A stretch of DNA of 64,000 nt from Bacillota bacterium (GCA_023436225.1 JAEZKA010000003.1:1-64000), one strand, 5' to 3'; shown: positions 44,960 through 54,028, counted from the first letter of the stretch. Made by a program: numbers and translations. The notes: generated by a model from the letters alone, not told the origin.

Positions 44960-46351
44960 TTACTGAAGAAGCTGAAGAACCTGCTGAGGCTGCTGATTAG
45001 CCTGAGCTAACATTGCCTGAGCTGCCTGACCAAGAATAGAATTCTTTGTCTGGTTCATCATTTCCTTAGCCATATCTACGTCACGGATACGAGATTCAGC
45101 TGCTGTTAAGTTCTCAGAAGATGTTCCTAAGTTATTGATAGTATGCTCTAAACGATTAGTATATGCACCCAGTTTAGAACGTTCTGCAGATACTTTAGTC
45201 ATAGCATCTGAAATTGATTTAATCGCATTCTCAGCCCCTGATTGGCTCTTAAGATCAAGATTATTGACGCCTAGATCGGCAGATGTCATACTTCCAATGT
45301 TGATACTCATAGTCTGATTCTGGTTAGCACCGATATGTGTTGTCAGAGCATTCTTGGTAACTTCAACATTATTTTTTGTGCCAGCTGTAGCTTCAGCTGA
45401 AGCAGCTGTAAGTGTAACGGATAAACCTATCGAATCACCTACAGTTGATACTAACGTACGACCTGATCCTGTAGCAGCAACACCATTAATTGTACCTGCA
45501 ACATCTACACCTGCATCGGTTACATCTGCTGTTGCTGTTAAGTTCAGAAGTCTTGATGCAGCACCAGCACCACCATCTGTAACAGTTATAGATTCATTTG
45601 CACCATAATCATCAGAACGCAATTCAATAGTATCAGAATTATTTGCTGCTATAACACCAATATTAGCATTATTTACCGCATTAACAAAATTGTTAACGGT
45701 AGCTGTTCCGTCTCCTGCCACTGTATCAAAGGTAATAGCTGTACCATTAATCGTAACAGATACACTTGAAGAAGTGGTTATTGCGGCATCAGTAACAGCG
45801 CCTGTTCCATTAACTGCAGCTCTCTCAGCAGCTGTTGTAGTAACAACTTCATAGCTTCCTGCTTTAATTGCTTCATTGTTAATCGTTGCAGTCTCTACAT
45901 TTGTGTTTGTTCCATAGATCGCCTTATTACCGGAATCTCCGTTTAAGAGTTTCTTAGTATTGAATTCAGTTGTATTTGCAATACGATCAACTTCATCTCT
46001 TAACTGATTAACTTCCTTCTGAATTTCCAAACGGTCATCATTAGTATTAGTATCGTTAGCAGATTGAACAGCCAACTCTCGCATACGTTGTAAGATAGAA
46101 TGTGTTTCGTTCAATGCGCCTTCTGCGGTTTGCACTAAAGAGATAGAATCCTGAGCATTACGGGAAGCCTGATCCAACCCACGAATCTGTCCACGCATTT
46201 TTTCAGAAATTGCAAGTCCAGCTGCATCATCACCTGCTCTGTTGATGCGAAGACCAGAGGATAATTTCTCCATAGCTTTTGCCTGACTATTACTTGCACC
46301 TGTCAATTGACGATGAGTATTAAGTGCTGCGATATTGTGATTAATTACCAT
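44960..46351 (-). CDS. Flagellin
   Basis: A 463-residue filament subunit. The conserved N-terminal D0/D1 (MVINHNIAALNTHRQL, KLSSGLRINRAGDDAAGLAI, QTAEGALNETHSILQRMREL) spans about residues 1-145, and the conserved C-terminal D1/D0 (SAERSKLGAYTNRLEHTINN to MLAQANQQPQQVLQLLQ) spans about 375-463. The central region is Ala/Thr-rich and variable, the surface-exposed part. There is no signal peptide, as expected for type III export. The start at 46351 has GGAGG upstream; the frame from 46366 begins inside that site. A sigma-D promoter, CsrA-type leader and strong terminator make it a single regulated gene. Confidence 0.97.
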   Translation of the reverse strand: MVINHNIAALNTHRQLTGASNSQAKAMEKLSSGLRINRAGDDAAGLAISEKMRGQIRGLDQASRNAQDSISLVQTAEGALNETHSILQRMRELAVQSANDTNTNDDRLEIQKEVNQLRDEVDRIANTTEFNTKKLLNGDSGNKAIYGTNTNVETATINNEAIKAGSYEVVTTTAAERAAVNGTGAVTDAAITTSSSVSVTINGTAITFDTVAGDGTATVNNFVNAVNNANIGVIAANNSDTIELRSDDYGANESITVTDGGAGAASRLLNLTATADVTDAGVDVAGTINGVAATGSGRTLVSTVGDSIGLSVTLTAASAEATAGTKNNVEVTKNALTTHIGANQNQTMSINIGSMTSADLGVNNLDLKSQSGAENAIKSISDAMTKVSAERSKLGAYTNRLEHTINNLGTSSENLTAAESRIRDVDMAKEMMNQTKNSILGQAAQAMLAQANQQPQQVLQLLQ

Positions 46352-46359
46352 AATAATTA

Positions 46360-46400
46360 CCTCCATGTTTTTTATTTAAAGGTTCACTTCCATATGAACC
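46360..46400 (-). promoter_or_regulatory. Probable CsrA-binding sites in the flagellin leader
   Basis: On the minus strand GGTTCA-TATGGAAG-TGAACC (46381-46400) forms a 6-bp hairpin with GGA in the loop. About 25 bases downstream the Shine-Dalgarno sequence lies in ACATGGAGGT, giving a second GGA. Bacillus hag has the same two-site arrangement (BS1 in a hairpin, BS2 over the ribosome site) for CsrA repression. csrA and fliW are encoded 3.5 kb away. Confidence 0.7.
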
Positions 46401-46485
46401 AAGTTTTATAAATAAAATTTACTTTCTGATCCTCAGGCCGTACGCTCCTTTGATTTCTTCTGTAAATCTTATCTACTTATCTTAT

Positions 46486-46513
46486 ATATCGGATGTTGTT
46501 ATTTATTACTTTA
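46486..46513 (-). promoter_or_regulatory. Sigma-D (sigma-28) promoter of flagellin
   Basis: Minus strand TAAA, 16-base spacer, TCCGATAT. This compares with the sigma-28 consensus TAAA-N15-GCCGATAA. The transcript would start near 46480 and carry the CsrA-site leader. Confidence 0.75.
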
Positions 46514-46532
46514 TACTTATTCTGATAATATT

Positions 46533-47024
46533 TTATTTTTTTTTGTCAAAGAAATAGGATTGCTGTTGATTCTGGTTCGCCATATTTTTATAGTAGTTGT
46601 TGGCAGATTTCATATTCATCTTTGAATCTCGAATACCCTTTCTCTTTCGCTGTAGATACAACTCCAGATTGGTTTTGTTCCTAAGTTCAATTGCCTGTAA
46701 TGTAACCCCTTTGTCTGTTACTTCAGATATTAAACCGGTTAATCGTGCAATCTCCTTCTGATAACTTCCAGGATGATTATGGAGCTCTTCCTTGACTCTC
46801 TGGTAGATTTGTTCAAAGCCGTCATCCAGCTTAAGAATTATTTCGATCATCTCATCCTTCTTCTGAAATATTAACTCGAAGTGGTCCTCATCCATTGTTT
46901 CTTGACCGATCTTAATCTCCTGTTCCATGGAAAGCAGAATTAAATGATCTAGGGCATCGCTCTTTTTAACTAGAGAAGCCTCTAATAAGGCTATATAGGT
47001 ATCCTTCTGATTCTCATGCTCCAT
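46533..47024 (-). CDS. FliT-like flagellar chaperone
   Basis: About 163 residues, mostly alpha-helical and charged (YIALLEASLVKKSDALDHLI, ELIFQKKDEMIEIILKLDDG), ending in a Asn/Gln-rich tail. This size, composition and place after fliS fit FliT/FlgN-type export chaperones, but sequence motifs in this family are weak. I prefer the ATG at 47024 (MEHENQKD), preceded by AAAGG, over the TTG at 47069 that would overlap fliS. It ends the flaG-fliD-fliS transcript. Confidence 0.65.
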   Translation of the reverse strand: MEHENQKDTYIALLEASLVKKSDALDHLILLSMEQEIKIGQETMDEDHFELIFQKKDEMIEIILKLDDGFEQIYQRVKEELHNHPGSYQKEIARLTGLISEVTDKGVTLQAIELRNKTNLELYLQRKRKGIRDSKMNMKSANNYYKNMANQNQQQSYFFDKKK

Positions 47025-47061
47025 ATTATATGCCTTTCCCAATGAAACACTGTTAAAATCC

Positions 47062-47427
47062 TTATACAAGCTTCATCGCTTCCTTCCACGTATCACGTAG
47101 CTCTCGGATAAATCCCAAAGCTTCTTCGAGTATTTTAGTATTCTTATTAATATTTGCATCGATTAATCTACGAAAAATGTAGTCATACATCAATTCAAAT
47201 TCCATAGCAATCGGTATCTCCGGGTTGAGCGTTGATCGAAGCTCAGTTATAATATTCTCCGCCTTAATTATATTTAAATTAGACTTTGGTAAGTCCTGCT
47301 TTTCAATTGCCATGATAGCTATATTGCAAAACTTGATCGCCCCGTCATACAGCATTAAGGTAAGCTCCGCCGGCGAGGCTGTCAATATCTTACTGTCTTG
47401 ATAGGCTGCTACTGCATTCATAGCCAT
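47062..47427 (-). CDS. fliS: Flagellar export chaperone FliS
   Basis: A 121-residue helical chaperone that keeps flagellin soluble and unpolymerised before export. Family hallmarks: NAVAAYQDSKILTASPAELTLMLYDGAIKF at the N terminus and the C-terminal ELRDTWKEA. In Firmicutes FliS also connects to FliW-CsrA control by handling flagellin. GGAGG precedes the ATG. It lies 35 bp after fliD. Confidence 0.95.
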   Translation of the reverse strand: MAMNAVAAYQDSKILTASPAELTLMLYDGAIKFCNIAIMAIEKQDLPKSNLNIIKAENIITELRSTLNPEIPIAMEFELMYDYIFRRLIDANINKNTKILEEALGFIRELRDTWKEAMKLV

Positions 47428-47462
47428 AACATATTACCTCCTATATTACATTTTGCTTTTTC

Positions 47463-49031
47463 TTATGAGCTTGTGCTAGTTCCAATAAGCGATGAAAGAT
47501 AGGAGCTTTTCGAATTTAATTGCGACATCATTTTCTCCATCGCAGTAAACTGGTTATAATATCGAGTCTCCAGTTTAGTAAGACGTTTCTCCTGAGACTT
47601 AAGAGCATCCTTATAATCATCTACGGTATTTTTCATTTCTTTATCATTATAAAAAGTTAATGCACTGCTGATTGGTGTACTTTTCATTTGATCCGTCATT
47701 GTACTATACAGCTTGTTGGCAAACTCGTTAAATACTTTCATGACAGCATCTGGATTTTCCATCAAGGCTTTCATTAATTTATCCTCCTTCGAATTAACCA
47801 GAGCATCATCCTTATCTCCGCTGATATGTAGCAATCCTTTCTCTGTATAATCAACCGAGGTAATTCCAAGATTGGCCAACGAATAATACTTTCCTTCGTA
47901 GCTAATCTTTACAGAGGTAATCGCTCTCATAGAACTAATAACAGAGCTAGCAACGCCATCTCTACGAAGCAGAGAATCCTTTATCTTATTATTCCATTTC
48001 TCAATGTCATCCTCTGACATTGCCTTTTTTTGTTCGTCTGTTAATGGATCGTAGCCTTTGGCAGAATCAGCATTGTATGCTGAATTTAAATCTCTTAAGA
48101 CATCATTGTAGGATTTTACAAAGTCCTTAATCATATCATAAACTGCCTGAGTATCTCTAGTTACACTAATATTAATCACTTCATCATCACTATGATCCGC
48201 ATTATCTAATCCACTTGTGATGTTTTTAACGGTTATGTTAAGTCCATTAACAGAAATTGAATTCGTAGAGTTCATAATCTCTGCGCCATTATAGAATACA
48301 ATAGCATCCTTCGGCTCAATCACTGAAACACCGTTAGTAACCGTTACATCGGTAGTACCATTCACAGTATCCTTAGTGAAGGTGATATCACTTAGTCCTA
48401 GTCTTGTCAAATCAACCGGTTTTGATGTATCCGTTGACTTTATGGAGAATGCGTTGTCAATACCACTTGATTTTGAACTTATGAAGAAACGCTGTTGAGC
48501 AGTATCATATGAAGCATTCAATCCAGCTTCCTGCATTGCGTTCACGACATCACCAATGGTAGTATTCGCAGTAATCTCTAATACCTTAGGCTTATTACCT
48601 CCATCGATTGTTATTGATGCACCAGCCACCGGTTTTAGGTTTAATGAAGAAAGTTTCGTGTTATAGGAAGCATTACCTGTCAGCTCAGGTGGTCTCACAC
48701 CGGTTATAAACTGAGCACTTGCAACAGATTTCACTTTAACGCTATGAGAGCCTTCCGGTACAGAGGAATTGGCGCTAACTTCGACCTTTGCTTCATTAGA
48801 AGTGGCTGCTTTTTTCGCCATGAATCCACCTTGCATCTTCACCTTTGATAAAGAACCAGTATAAAAATTATAGATCTTAGAATTGAGTGTCTTCCACTTC
48901 TCCTGCTTCCACTCCAGCTTCGTGATATTATTTTCAATATTAGTAGCCTTGGTACGCTGTGCAGTCATTAACTCCTTAACAATACTTTCGGTATCCATTC
49001 CGGATGCCATTCCTGACATTCTTATTGGCAT
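47463..49031 (-). CDS. fliD: Flagellar cap protein FliD
   Basis: A 522-residue hook-associated protein 2 that caps the growing filament. The N-terminal RMSGMASGMDTESIVKELM and the C-terminal coiled region (YNDKEMKNTVDDYKDALKSQEKRLTKLETRYYNQFTAMEKMM) are conserved; the middle is variable. AAGGAGG precedes the ATG. It lies 12 bp after flaG. Confidence 0.95.
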   Translation of the reverse strand: MPIRMSGMASGMDTESIVKELMTAQRTKATNIENNITKLEWKQEKWKTLNSKIYNFYTGSLSKVKMQGGFMAKKAATSNEAKVEVSANSSVPEGSHSVKVKSVASAQFITGVRPPELTGNASYNTKLSSLNLKPVAGASITIDGGNKPKVLEITANTTIGDVVNAMQEAGLNASYDTAQQRFFISSKSSGIDNAFSIKSTDTSKPVDLTRLGLSDITFTKDTVNGTTDVTVTNGVSVIEPKDAIVFYNGAEIMNSTNSISVNGLNITVKNITSGLDNADHSDDEVINISVTRDTQAVYDMIKDFVKSYNDVLRDLNSAYNADSAKGYDPLTDEQKKAMSEDDIEKWNNKIKDSLLRRDGVASSVISSMRAITSVKISYEGKYYSLANLGITSVDYTEKGLLHISGDKDDALVNSKEDKLMKALMENPDAVMKVFNEFANKLYSTMTDQMKSTPISSALTFYNDKEMKNTVDDYKDALKSQEKRLTKLETRYYNQFTAMEKMMSQLNSKSSYLSSLIGTSTSS

Positions 49032-49043
49032 AGCTACACCTCC

Positions 49044-49457
49044 TTATCTCTTCTCGTCAACAATCAAACCTGCGAACTCCCACAATTTCTGAACCAGCTC
49101 CATGGTCTCTTCTGGTGGGATTTCGCGAATTACTTCATCGGTATCTCGATCGATCACCTTGATAGCAATACGATTGATGTCTTCGTATATCGTAAATTCA
49201 CATTTTGTTCTCTTAAACTTTAGTTTGCTATTGGCATTACTAATTGCACTCTTCAGCAAATTAGCCTCTGCCGTCTTATCCTTTTGTTCATTTTCCTTGC
49301 TCTGTTCGTACTGATTGTTAAAATGCGAATCAATCTGTATTACTGTCTCAGTTTTAGCCGTATCAGTAGTAGGTACCTGCAGACTAATATTCGGTATTTT
49401 TTGATCCGGTTTTACAACATCACGATAAGCAGACCCAGATATTCCTTCCAGCGCCAT
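49044..49457 (-). CDS. flaG: FlaG family protein
   Basis: About 137 residues; the C-terminal half carries the FlaG pattern KCEFTIYEDINRIAIKVIDRDTDEVIREIPPEE, linked to filament length control. The N-terminal half is polar and variable. Two starts are close (49463 and 49457); the second is better spaced from GGAGG. A sigma-D promoter (49558-49585) lies upstream, and a small hairpin with GGA in its loop overlaps the ribosome site. Confidence 0.88.
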   Translation of the reverse strand: MALEGISGSAYRDVVKPDQKIPNISLQVPTTDTAKTETVIQIDSHFNNQYEQSKENEQKDKTAEANLLKSAISNANSKLKFKRTKCEFTIYEDINRIAIKVIDRDTDEVIREIPPEETMELVQKLWEFAGLIVDEKR

Positions 49458-49463
49458 CTTCAT

Positions 49464-49477
49464 ACACCTCCATGTGT
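49464..49477 (-). promoter_or_regulatory. Possible CsrA site over the flaG ribosome site
   Basis: Minus strand ACAC-ATGGAG-GTGT can form a 4-bp hairpin whose loop contains GGA of the Shine-Dalgarno sequence. The stem is short, so this is suggestive only. Confidence 0.35.
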
Positions 49478-49557
49478 GGTAAACGTTGTTATTTCGTTTC
49501 TTAACCGTACTTATCTTTTGTCATCCTTGATTATACGCTAATAAGTAGATACTCTAT

Positions 49558-49585
49558 TTATCGGATACATTGAACAAAATAATTA
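49558..49585 (-). promoter_or_regulatory. Sigma-D promoter of flaG-fliD-fliS
   Basis: Minus strand TAAT, 16-base spacer, TCCGATAA. It separates the flaG transcript from fliW-csrA. Confidence 0.7.
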
Positions 49586-49614
49586 TACTAAGGTAAAATT
49601 ATTTAATCATTTTA

Positions 49615-49833
49615 TTAAAAGAGATGTTTAAGAACCTCATCAGGTACTGTAGTCTCAGCCGCTTCTCTATTCGATTCCTGAATTTGTATATAGAGCTCTT
49701 TTCGATAGATTGGAACTGATTTTGGTGCGCTAATTCCTATCTTTACCTGATCACCCTTTACCTCTAGGATTGTTATTTCGATTTCATTTCCTATCATAAT
49801 TGATTCATTTATTTTTCTTGTCAGGGCTAGCAT
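49615..49833 (-). CDS. csrA: Carbon storage regulator CsrA
   Basis: A 72-residue RNA-binding protein with the family pattern MLALTRKINESIMIG, VKGDQVKIGISAPKSVPIYRKEL. CsrA dimers bind GGA motifs in leaders; in Gram-positive bacteria it represses flagellin translation until FliW binds it. It overlaps fliW by 7 bp, the usual partnership. Target-like sites appear in the flagellin leader in this window. The C-terminal tail (NREAAETTVPDEVLKHLF) is longer than in the enteric form, a trait of FliW-regulated CsrA. Confidence 0.96.
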   Translation of the reverse strand: MLALTRKINESIMIGNEIEITILEVKGDQVKIGISAPKSVPIYRKELYIQIQESNREAAETTVPDEVLKHLF

Positions 49834-50300
49834 ACATTCGCCCCCTTTTTTGCTTTTATGCTGTCCAGTTTATCATAGAAGTAATTCTTTACCTCATAAT
49901 CAGAATTTTCCACGATTACCTGAACTCCTTTTCTGGTATCCGAGTTAAAAATAAAAGGTGCTTTCAGATTAGCCGATATTTTGCTGACATCAGATGGAAC
50001 CGTAATTGACACCATAACAATCAGGTTTGTATCGGTCAGCTTGTCGAGGGATTTTAAGTATTCATCTTCAATTTCCGGGTTATAATCTTCTTTAATCAAA
50101 AAGGGACTGACGATAGGAATGGAAAGTGAAGGTTCATCAATGCTTTGAAGCCAGGATATATTAGGCTGTTCTCCATCCTCATTATCAAATAAAATAGTAT
50201 AATCCTTGAATTCTTCAAATCCTAATATGCCACCATCAAAGTGTATGATTTTATTTTCATCTAAATCGATTTCCCCAAAGTGTTTCGTCTTTATCAGCAT
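49827..50300 (-). CDS. fliW: Flagellar assembly factor FliW
   Basis: A 157-residue cytoplasmic protein that binds either flagellin or CsrA, so that free flagellin level controls flagellin translation. Family motifs: FDGGILGFEEFKDYTIL near residue 24, WLQSIDEPSLSIPIVSPFL, and NLKAPFIFNSDTRKGVQVI. It overlaps csrA, indicating translational coupling. Confidence 0.95.
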   Translation of the reverse strand: MLIKTKHFGEIDLDENKIIHFDGGILGFEEFKDYTILFDNEDGEQPNISWLQSIDEPSLSIPIVSPFLIKEDYNPEIEDEYLKSLDKLTDTNLIVMVSITVPSDVSKISANLKAPFIFNSDTRKGVQVIVENSDYEVKNYFYDKLDSIKAKKGANVC

Positions 50301-50378
50301 TTCAATACCTTCCTTTCGTAATTAGTATGTGCAACTCCATCTTTTGTATCAGATTATATTGTATCATTATTACAGATG

Positions 50379-51869
50379 CTACCTCAGATAGTCAAGCAAT
50401 GTATTTTGTACTATCTTCGAGGCTGCCGAAAGTGACGCATTATATATCGTCTCAGCAGAGCTGTATTTAATTATAGTTTCTGCAATATCCGCATCCTCAT
50501 TGGTGGATAATAAATCTTCAAAATCAACCTTCTGGCTGGATAAACGCTCTTCGGTGAGCTCCAATCTGACATATCTGCTGCCAAGGTCTGAAACCGCGAT
50601 ATTGACCCTGTTCTGTTCTGCAGATGACATTGAGATACCACGAGAAAAGGCCTGCTGCATATTCTCCTTTTTAAGCTCAAGCTCCGTATCCAGCTGCTCC
50701 TTCATCTTATTATAGCGAGCCCTATCATTATCAGAAATTGTAGTATCCTTTAGGCGGTTTTCAACCTCTTTAACAATATTCTCTACCGAGATTACTTCGT
50801 TAACCGCATTCACGATATCACTGATTGTCCTTCCAATCTGGTGAGAGAAGGCATCGCTCCCCTCTGTATTGATCGTAAGCTTCTGATTGAAATTCACCTC
50901 ATACTGAATCTTCTGGTCTTCCTTTGTAAATTCGATCTCATCTTGCTCCGGCTTTAAGCTGTCCGTCATCTTACAATTAAAATAATGCTCCGGTTTCAGG
51001 TCACCCTTCGCAAAGCCCGACTTATCGTAGGTCAGATTAATATTTTCCGCAGTACGAAGAGTTTCATATATATCTTTACCTAGAATCACCTCACCTGTCT
51101 CCGGGATATAATTAATCTCACCGCCTTCTGGTGTATATGCTGCAGGATCCTCAAGCGAGCATACTCTTGTAATATTGAACGACTGATCGACCAAAGCACC
51201 GGAGGTGTTCCTGATCGAACAGTTAATCTTCTCAGGATTGTTGGAGCTTAAGCCTTCATAGGATAACTGAAGTCGATAGCTCTGCTTGTATTCGGGAGCC
51301 TTATCAAAGGTGTTTCCGGTAGCAAAATCCGACAATTTATAACCGCCAATGGTCTTATCTATAATTTGTATCTGGTCTCCAGTAAAATTCTCCGTAATCG
51401 AATAATTCAGGTTCGGCGTATCCTCAGTAAAGATCAAAGAGCTGTCTGTTTTATATCCAGTGAAGACATATCTTCCTGCATAATTGGTATTGCCCTCCTG
51501 ATAGATCTGCTGCTTCATCTGTTCCAAATTCTCTACAATTGCAGATCGGTCATTGGCTGTCAACGTATCTGTACTTCCCTGAATACAGTAAGTATTAATC
51601 GAGGAAAGAATACCATTCACCGTAGTCAAAGCACTCTCCGTCACATCCATCCATGATTTAGCATCCGGAATATTCTTCTCATAATATTGCTCAAGCTCCG
51701 AAAGGTTCGTACGAAGCTTCAGCGCTCTTACCGCAATAATCGGGTCTTCGGAAGGCCTCTGAATCTTCTTCCCCGTGGAGTATTGCTGCTCCAAAGCAGT
51801 CATATTGACTTTATTCTTATTGATATTATTCATCATATTGTTTGTCATCATTCGATTCGTTATTCTCAT
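50379..51869 (-). CDS. flgL: Hook-filament junction protein FlgL
   Basis: A 496-residue flagellin-like hook-associated protein 3. The N terminus MRITNRMMTNNMMNNINKNK with YSTGKKIQRPSEDPIIAVRALKLR and the C terminus TIIKYSSAETIYNASLSAASKI are conserved; the enlarged centre (about 130-380) is longer than in Bacillus FlgL. It starts the segment flgL-fliW-csrA after the two hairpins at 51963-52134. Confidence 0.94.
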   Translation of the reverse strand: MRITNRMMTNNMMNNINKNKVNMTALEQQYSTGKKIQRPSEDPIIAVRALKLRTNLSELEQYYEKNIPDAKSWMDVTESALTTVNGILSSINTYCIQGSTDTLTANDRSAIVENLEQMKQQIYQEGNTNYAGRYVFTGYKTDSSLIFTEDTPNLNYSITENFTGDQIQIIDKTIGGYKLSDFATGNTFDKAPEYKQSYRLQLSYEGLSSNNPEKINCSIRNTSGALVDQSFNITRVCSLEDPAAYTPEGGEINYIPETGEVILGKDIYETLRTAENINLTYDKSGFAKGDLKPEHYFNCKMTDSLKPEQDEIEFTKEDQKIQYEVNFNQKLTINTEGSDAFSHQIGRTISDIVNAVNEVISVENIVKEVENRLKDTTISDNDRARYNKMKEQLDTELELKKENMQQAFSRGISMSSAEQNRVNIAVSDLGSRYVRLELTEERLSSQKVDFEDLLSTNEDADIAETIIKYSSAETIYNASLSAASKIVQNTLLDYLR

Positions 51870-51962
51870 TATCCTAACCCCCTATCCCGATATTCTATAT
51901 TATCACTAATTATCACTTTATATCAAAACCAGATCTATTCATAATACATACTGCCAACACTT

Positions 51963-52084
51963 GAAAGAACGTAAAATGAATTTTAATTAATAAATGAATT
52001 TCCAATGGAATTCATTTTATCTCCTAGCCACTACCCGAAAGAATGTAAAATGAATTTTCAATGGAATTCATTTTATATTCTTTC
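51963..52084. repeat. Duplicated AT-rich hairpin between flgK(b) and flgL
   Basis: GAAAGAACGTAAAATGAATTTT (51963-51984) recurs 74 bp later as GAAAGAATG... (52037-52058), and each copy is closed by AATTCATTTTAT. The second copy is a near-perfect hairpin with 20-base arms (52037-52056/52065-52084); the first is looser (51971-52020). The pattern suggests local duplication of one palindromic unit. Confidence 0.7.
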
Positions 52085-52086
52085 CT

Positions 52087-52134
52087 AGGAATGGGTATGA
52101 CAGAAAGCGCATTTTGCTTTCTATACCCATTCCT
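52087..52134 (-). terminator. Strong hairpin overlapping the flgK(b) stop
   Basis: AGGAATGGGTAT with ATACCCATTCCT, and inner AGAAAGC with GCTTTCT, form a stem of about 19 bp with a 3-base bulge. The right arm includes part of the flgK stop codon. There is no U-tract, so it may stabilise the upstream mRNA or attenuate into flgL. Confidence 0.55.
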
Positions 52135-53986
52135 ATGCGCCCATATAATTAATCAACTTATCATATATCTCATCCATTACTGATATAACCTTTGCAGATA
52201 AATTATAAGCATTCTGGTAACGGACCAAGTTCATCGCTTCCTCATCTACATCCACACCGGAGACGGATAATCTCTGGTTGGTGATGCTTTTCAGAATATT
52301 GGACTGGCCATCGGAGAAATTTGCTGCTTTTGTGGTATCAATACCAATCTCAGCTACTAATGTCTGAAAGAAGCCATCGGGTGTACCTTGATCAAATAAC
52401 TTCTTATTTTCCTTCAACGCAATTAGCTTCTCAACGATATCATTTGCTTCGGTACCATTCGTAATGTTAGTCGCCGTTGCCAATTTATTGGCATCCCGTA
52501 TCATCTCTTCATTGATTGTGACATTCGATGCTGTCACAAAATAATAGGAACCATAAAGCGGTTCATCCTTCGGAATCTCTTCATAAAATCCACCTGTTTG
52601 AGAATTGAAGGTATCAAAATCATAATAACCATAATCATCTGAATCTAAGAGCGGCCCGAAGGTATAATCTCTACCGCTGACCTTACTTGTAGCACTGAAA
52701 ACATCCATACCGGCTTTACCGTCCAGGTCCTTACCTGTTCTATGTATATCATTAAATGCTTTCGAGAAGGTACGAACAAATTCGTTCAATTGCTCCATAT
52801 AATATGGAATTCCCTTGTAATTGATGCTTTCACCCACCTGAGTATTCACATCGATCTCATCCACTGCTACATATTCTTCCAGTTCAAAGGTATAGACAAA
52901 TTTTCCATCAGAATCTTTTGTAACTTCAAAACCGGAATACCGATAATCTCGATTCCCTACCGTTACAACTCCTGTCTCGGGAATATTCAGCTTTTCAACC
53001 GAATTGATATTCGTATCAACCAGAGTAACTACATTAGTACCCGCTTCTGCCGATCCCTTACCTTGTAGGTTAAATTGGTTATTACCATCACGAACCTCGA
53101 ATAATGCCTGTAGCGTTCCACCCAGAGAAGCACTTCTAATATCAAGCTCCTGACCATTTTCCCATTGGATATCATATAAGCCTTCCACATCATTCAGGTT
53201 AGCCTTTTTCTCTCTAGGTACTACCTGTAAGGAGTTATAATTACTAGTGTCCACCAGAGTGATACTGTCAAGCTTTACAACATAGCTGGTAATGCCAATT
53301 CCTGCGCCTACCTTCTTCTCAGTTACCGATATATTGGCAATCTCAGATAGCTCATCCACTAAAAGCGCTCTCTGATCTCGTAAATCGTTGGCTGTTCCAC
53401 CGGTTACCTCCAGCGTATTAATCTGTTTGGTCAACGCTGCTATCTGCTGTGCACAGGAATTAATCTGATCCACCTTATTACGGATCTCAAAGTTACATTC
53501 CTCTTGAATACTGTTCATATTCACTGATAAAGAGTTAAAATACTCCGTAAAGCTTTTTGCATAATTAACAACCTGGGTTCGTACATTCAGGCTCGACGGA
53601 TCCTTGGATAACTCCTGTAGGCTCTCATACATGGAGTTAAAGGTTGTCGTAAACCCTTCAACGCTAACTTCGTTAAAATAGCTCTCAATTTCATTCATAT
53701 AATACGATTTTCCAGAGTATTCTCCATAAAGGGTATTGTTCTTCCTATACTTCGAATCGTAATATTCCTCTCTTTTCTGAACAACTCCGGTCACGCTGAC
53801 ACCGGTACCTGCCATACCGTAGGTTGAATTCATCTTTAATGCTTTGCCAGCCTTCTGCTCCATTACCTGTCTGGAATAGCCCTCCGTCTCCGCATTGGAG
53901 ATATTATGAGCCGTCGTATCCAATGCCGACTGATATGCATATAATCCGGTTTGTCCGATATTCAATCCAAAAAATGTCGATGACAT
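52133..53986 (-). CDS. flgK: Hook-associated protein 1, FlgK paralogue b
   Basis: A 617-residue protein of the hook-filament junction. The N-terminal rod motif SSTFFGLNIGQTGLYAYQSALDTTAHNISNAETEGYSRQ and C-terminal SGVDVDEEAMNLVRYQNAYNLSAKVIS are typical FlgK. It follows a second FlgK (54029-55762) by 42 bp; the two share the general domain plan but differ through the centre. Which one forms the junction is not known. Confidence 0.93.
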   Translation of the reverse strand: MSSTFFGLNIGQTGLYAYQSALDTTAHNISNAETEGYSRQVMEQKAGKALKMNSTYGMAGTGVSVTGVVQKREEYYDSKYRKNNTLYGEYSGKSYYMNEIESYFNEVSVEGFTTTFNSMYESLQELSKDPSSLNVRTQVVNYAKSFTEYFNSLSVNMNSIQEECNFEIRNKVDQINSCAQQIAALTKQINTLEVTGGTANDLRDQRALLVDELSEIANISVTEKKVGAGIGITSYVVKLDSITLVDTSNYNSLQVVPREKKANLNDVEGLYDIQWENGQELDIRSASLGGTLQALFEVRDGNNQFNLQGKGSAEAGTNVVTLVDTNINSVEKLNIPETGVVTVGNRDYRYSGFEVTKDSDGKFVYTFELEEYVAVDEIDVNTQVGESINYKGIPYYMEQLNEFVRTFSKAFNDIHRTGKDLDGKAGMDVFSATSKVSGRDYTFGPLLDSDDYGYYDFDTFNSQTGGFYEEIPKDEPLYGSYYFVTASNVTINEEMIRDANKLATATNITNGTEANDIVEKLIALKENKKLFDQGTPDGFFQTLVAEIGIDTTKAANFSDGQSNILKSITNQRLSVSGVDVDEEAMNLVRYQNAYNLSAKVISVMDEIYDKLINYMGA

Positions 53987-54028
53987 AATCTCACTCCAAT
54001 CCTGAACCTGTAGTCGCCTTTATTTATT

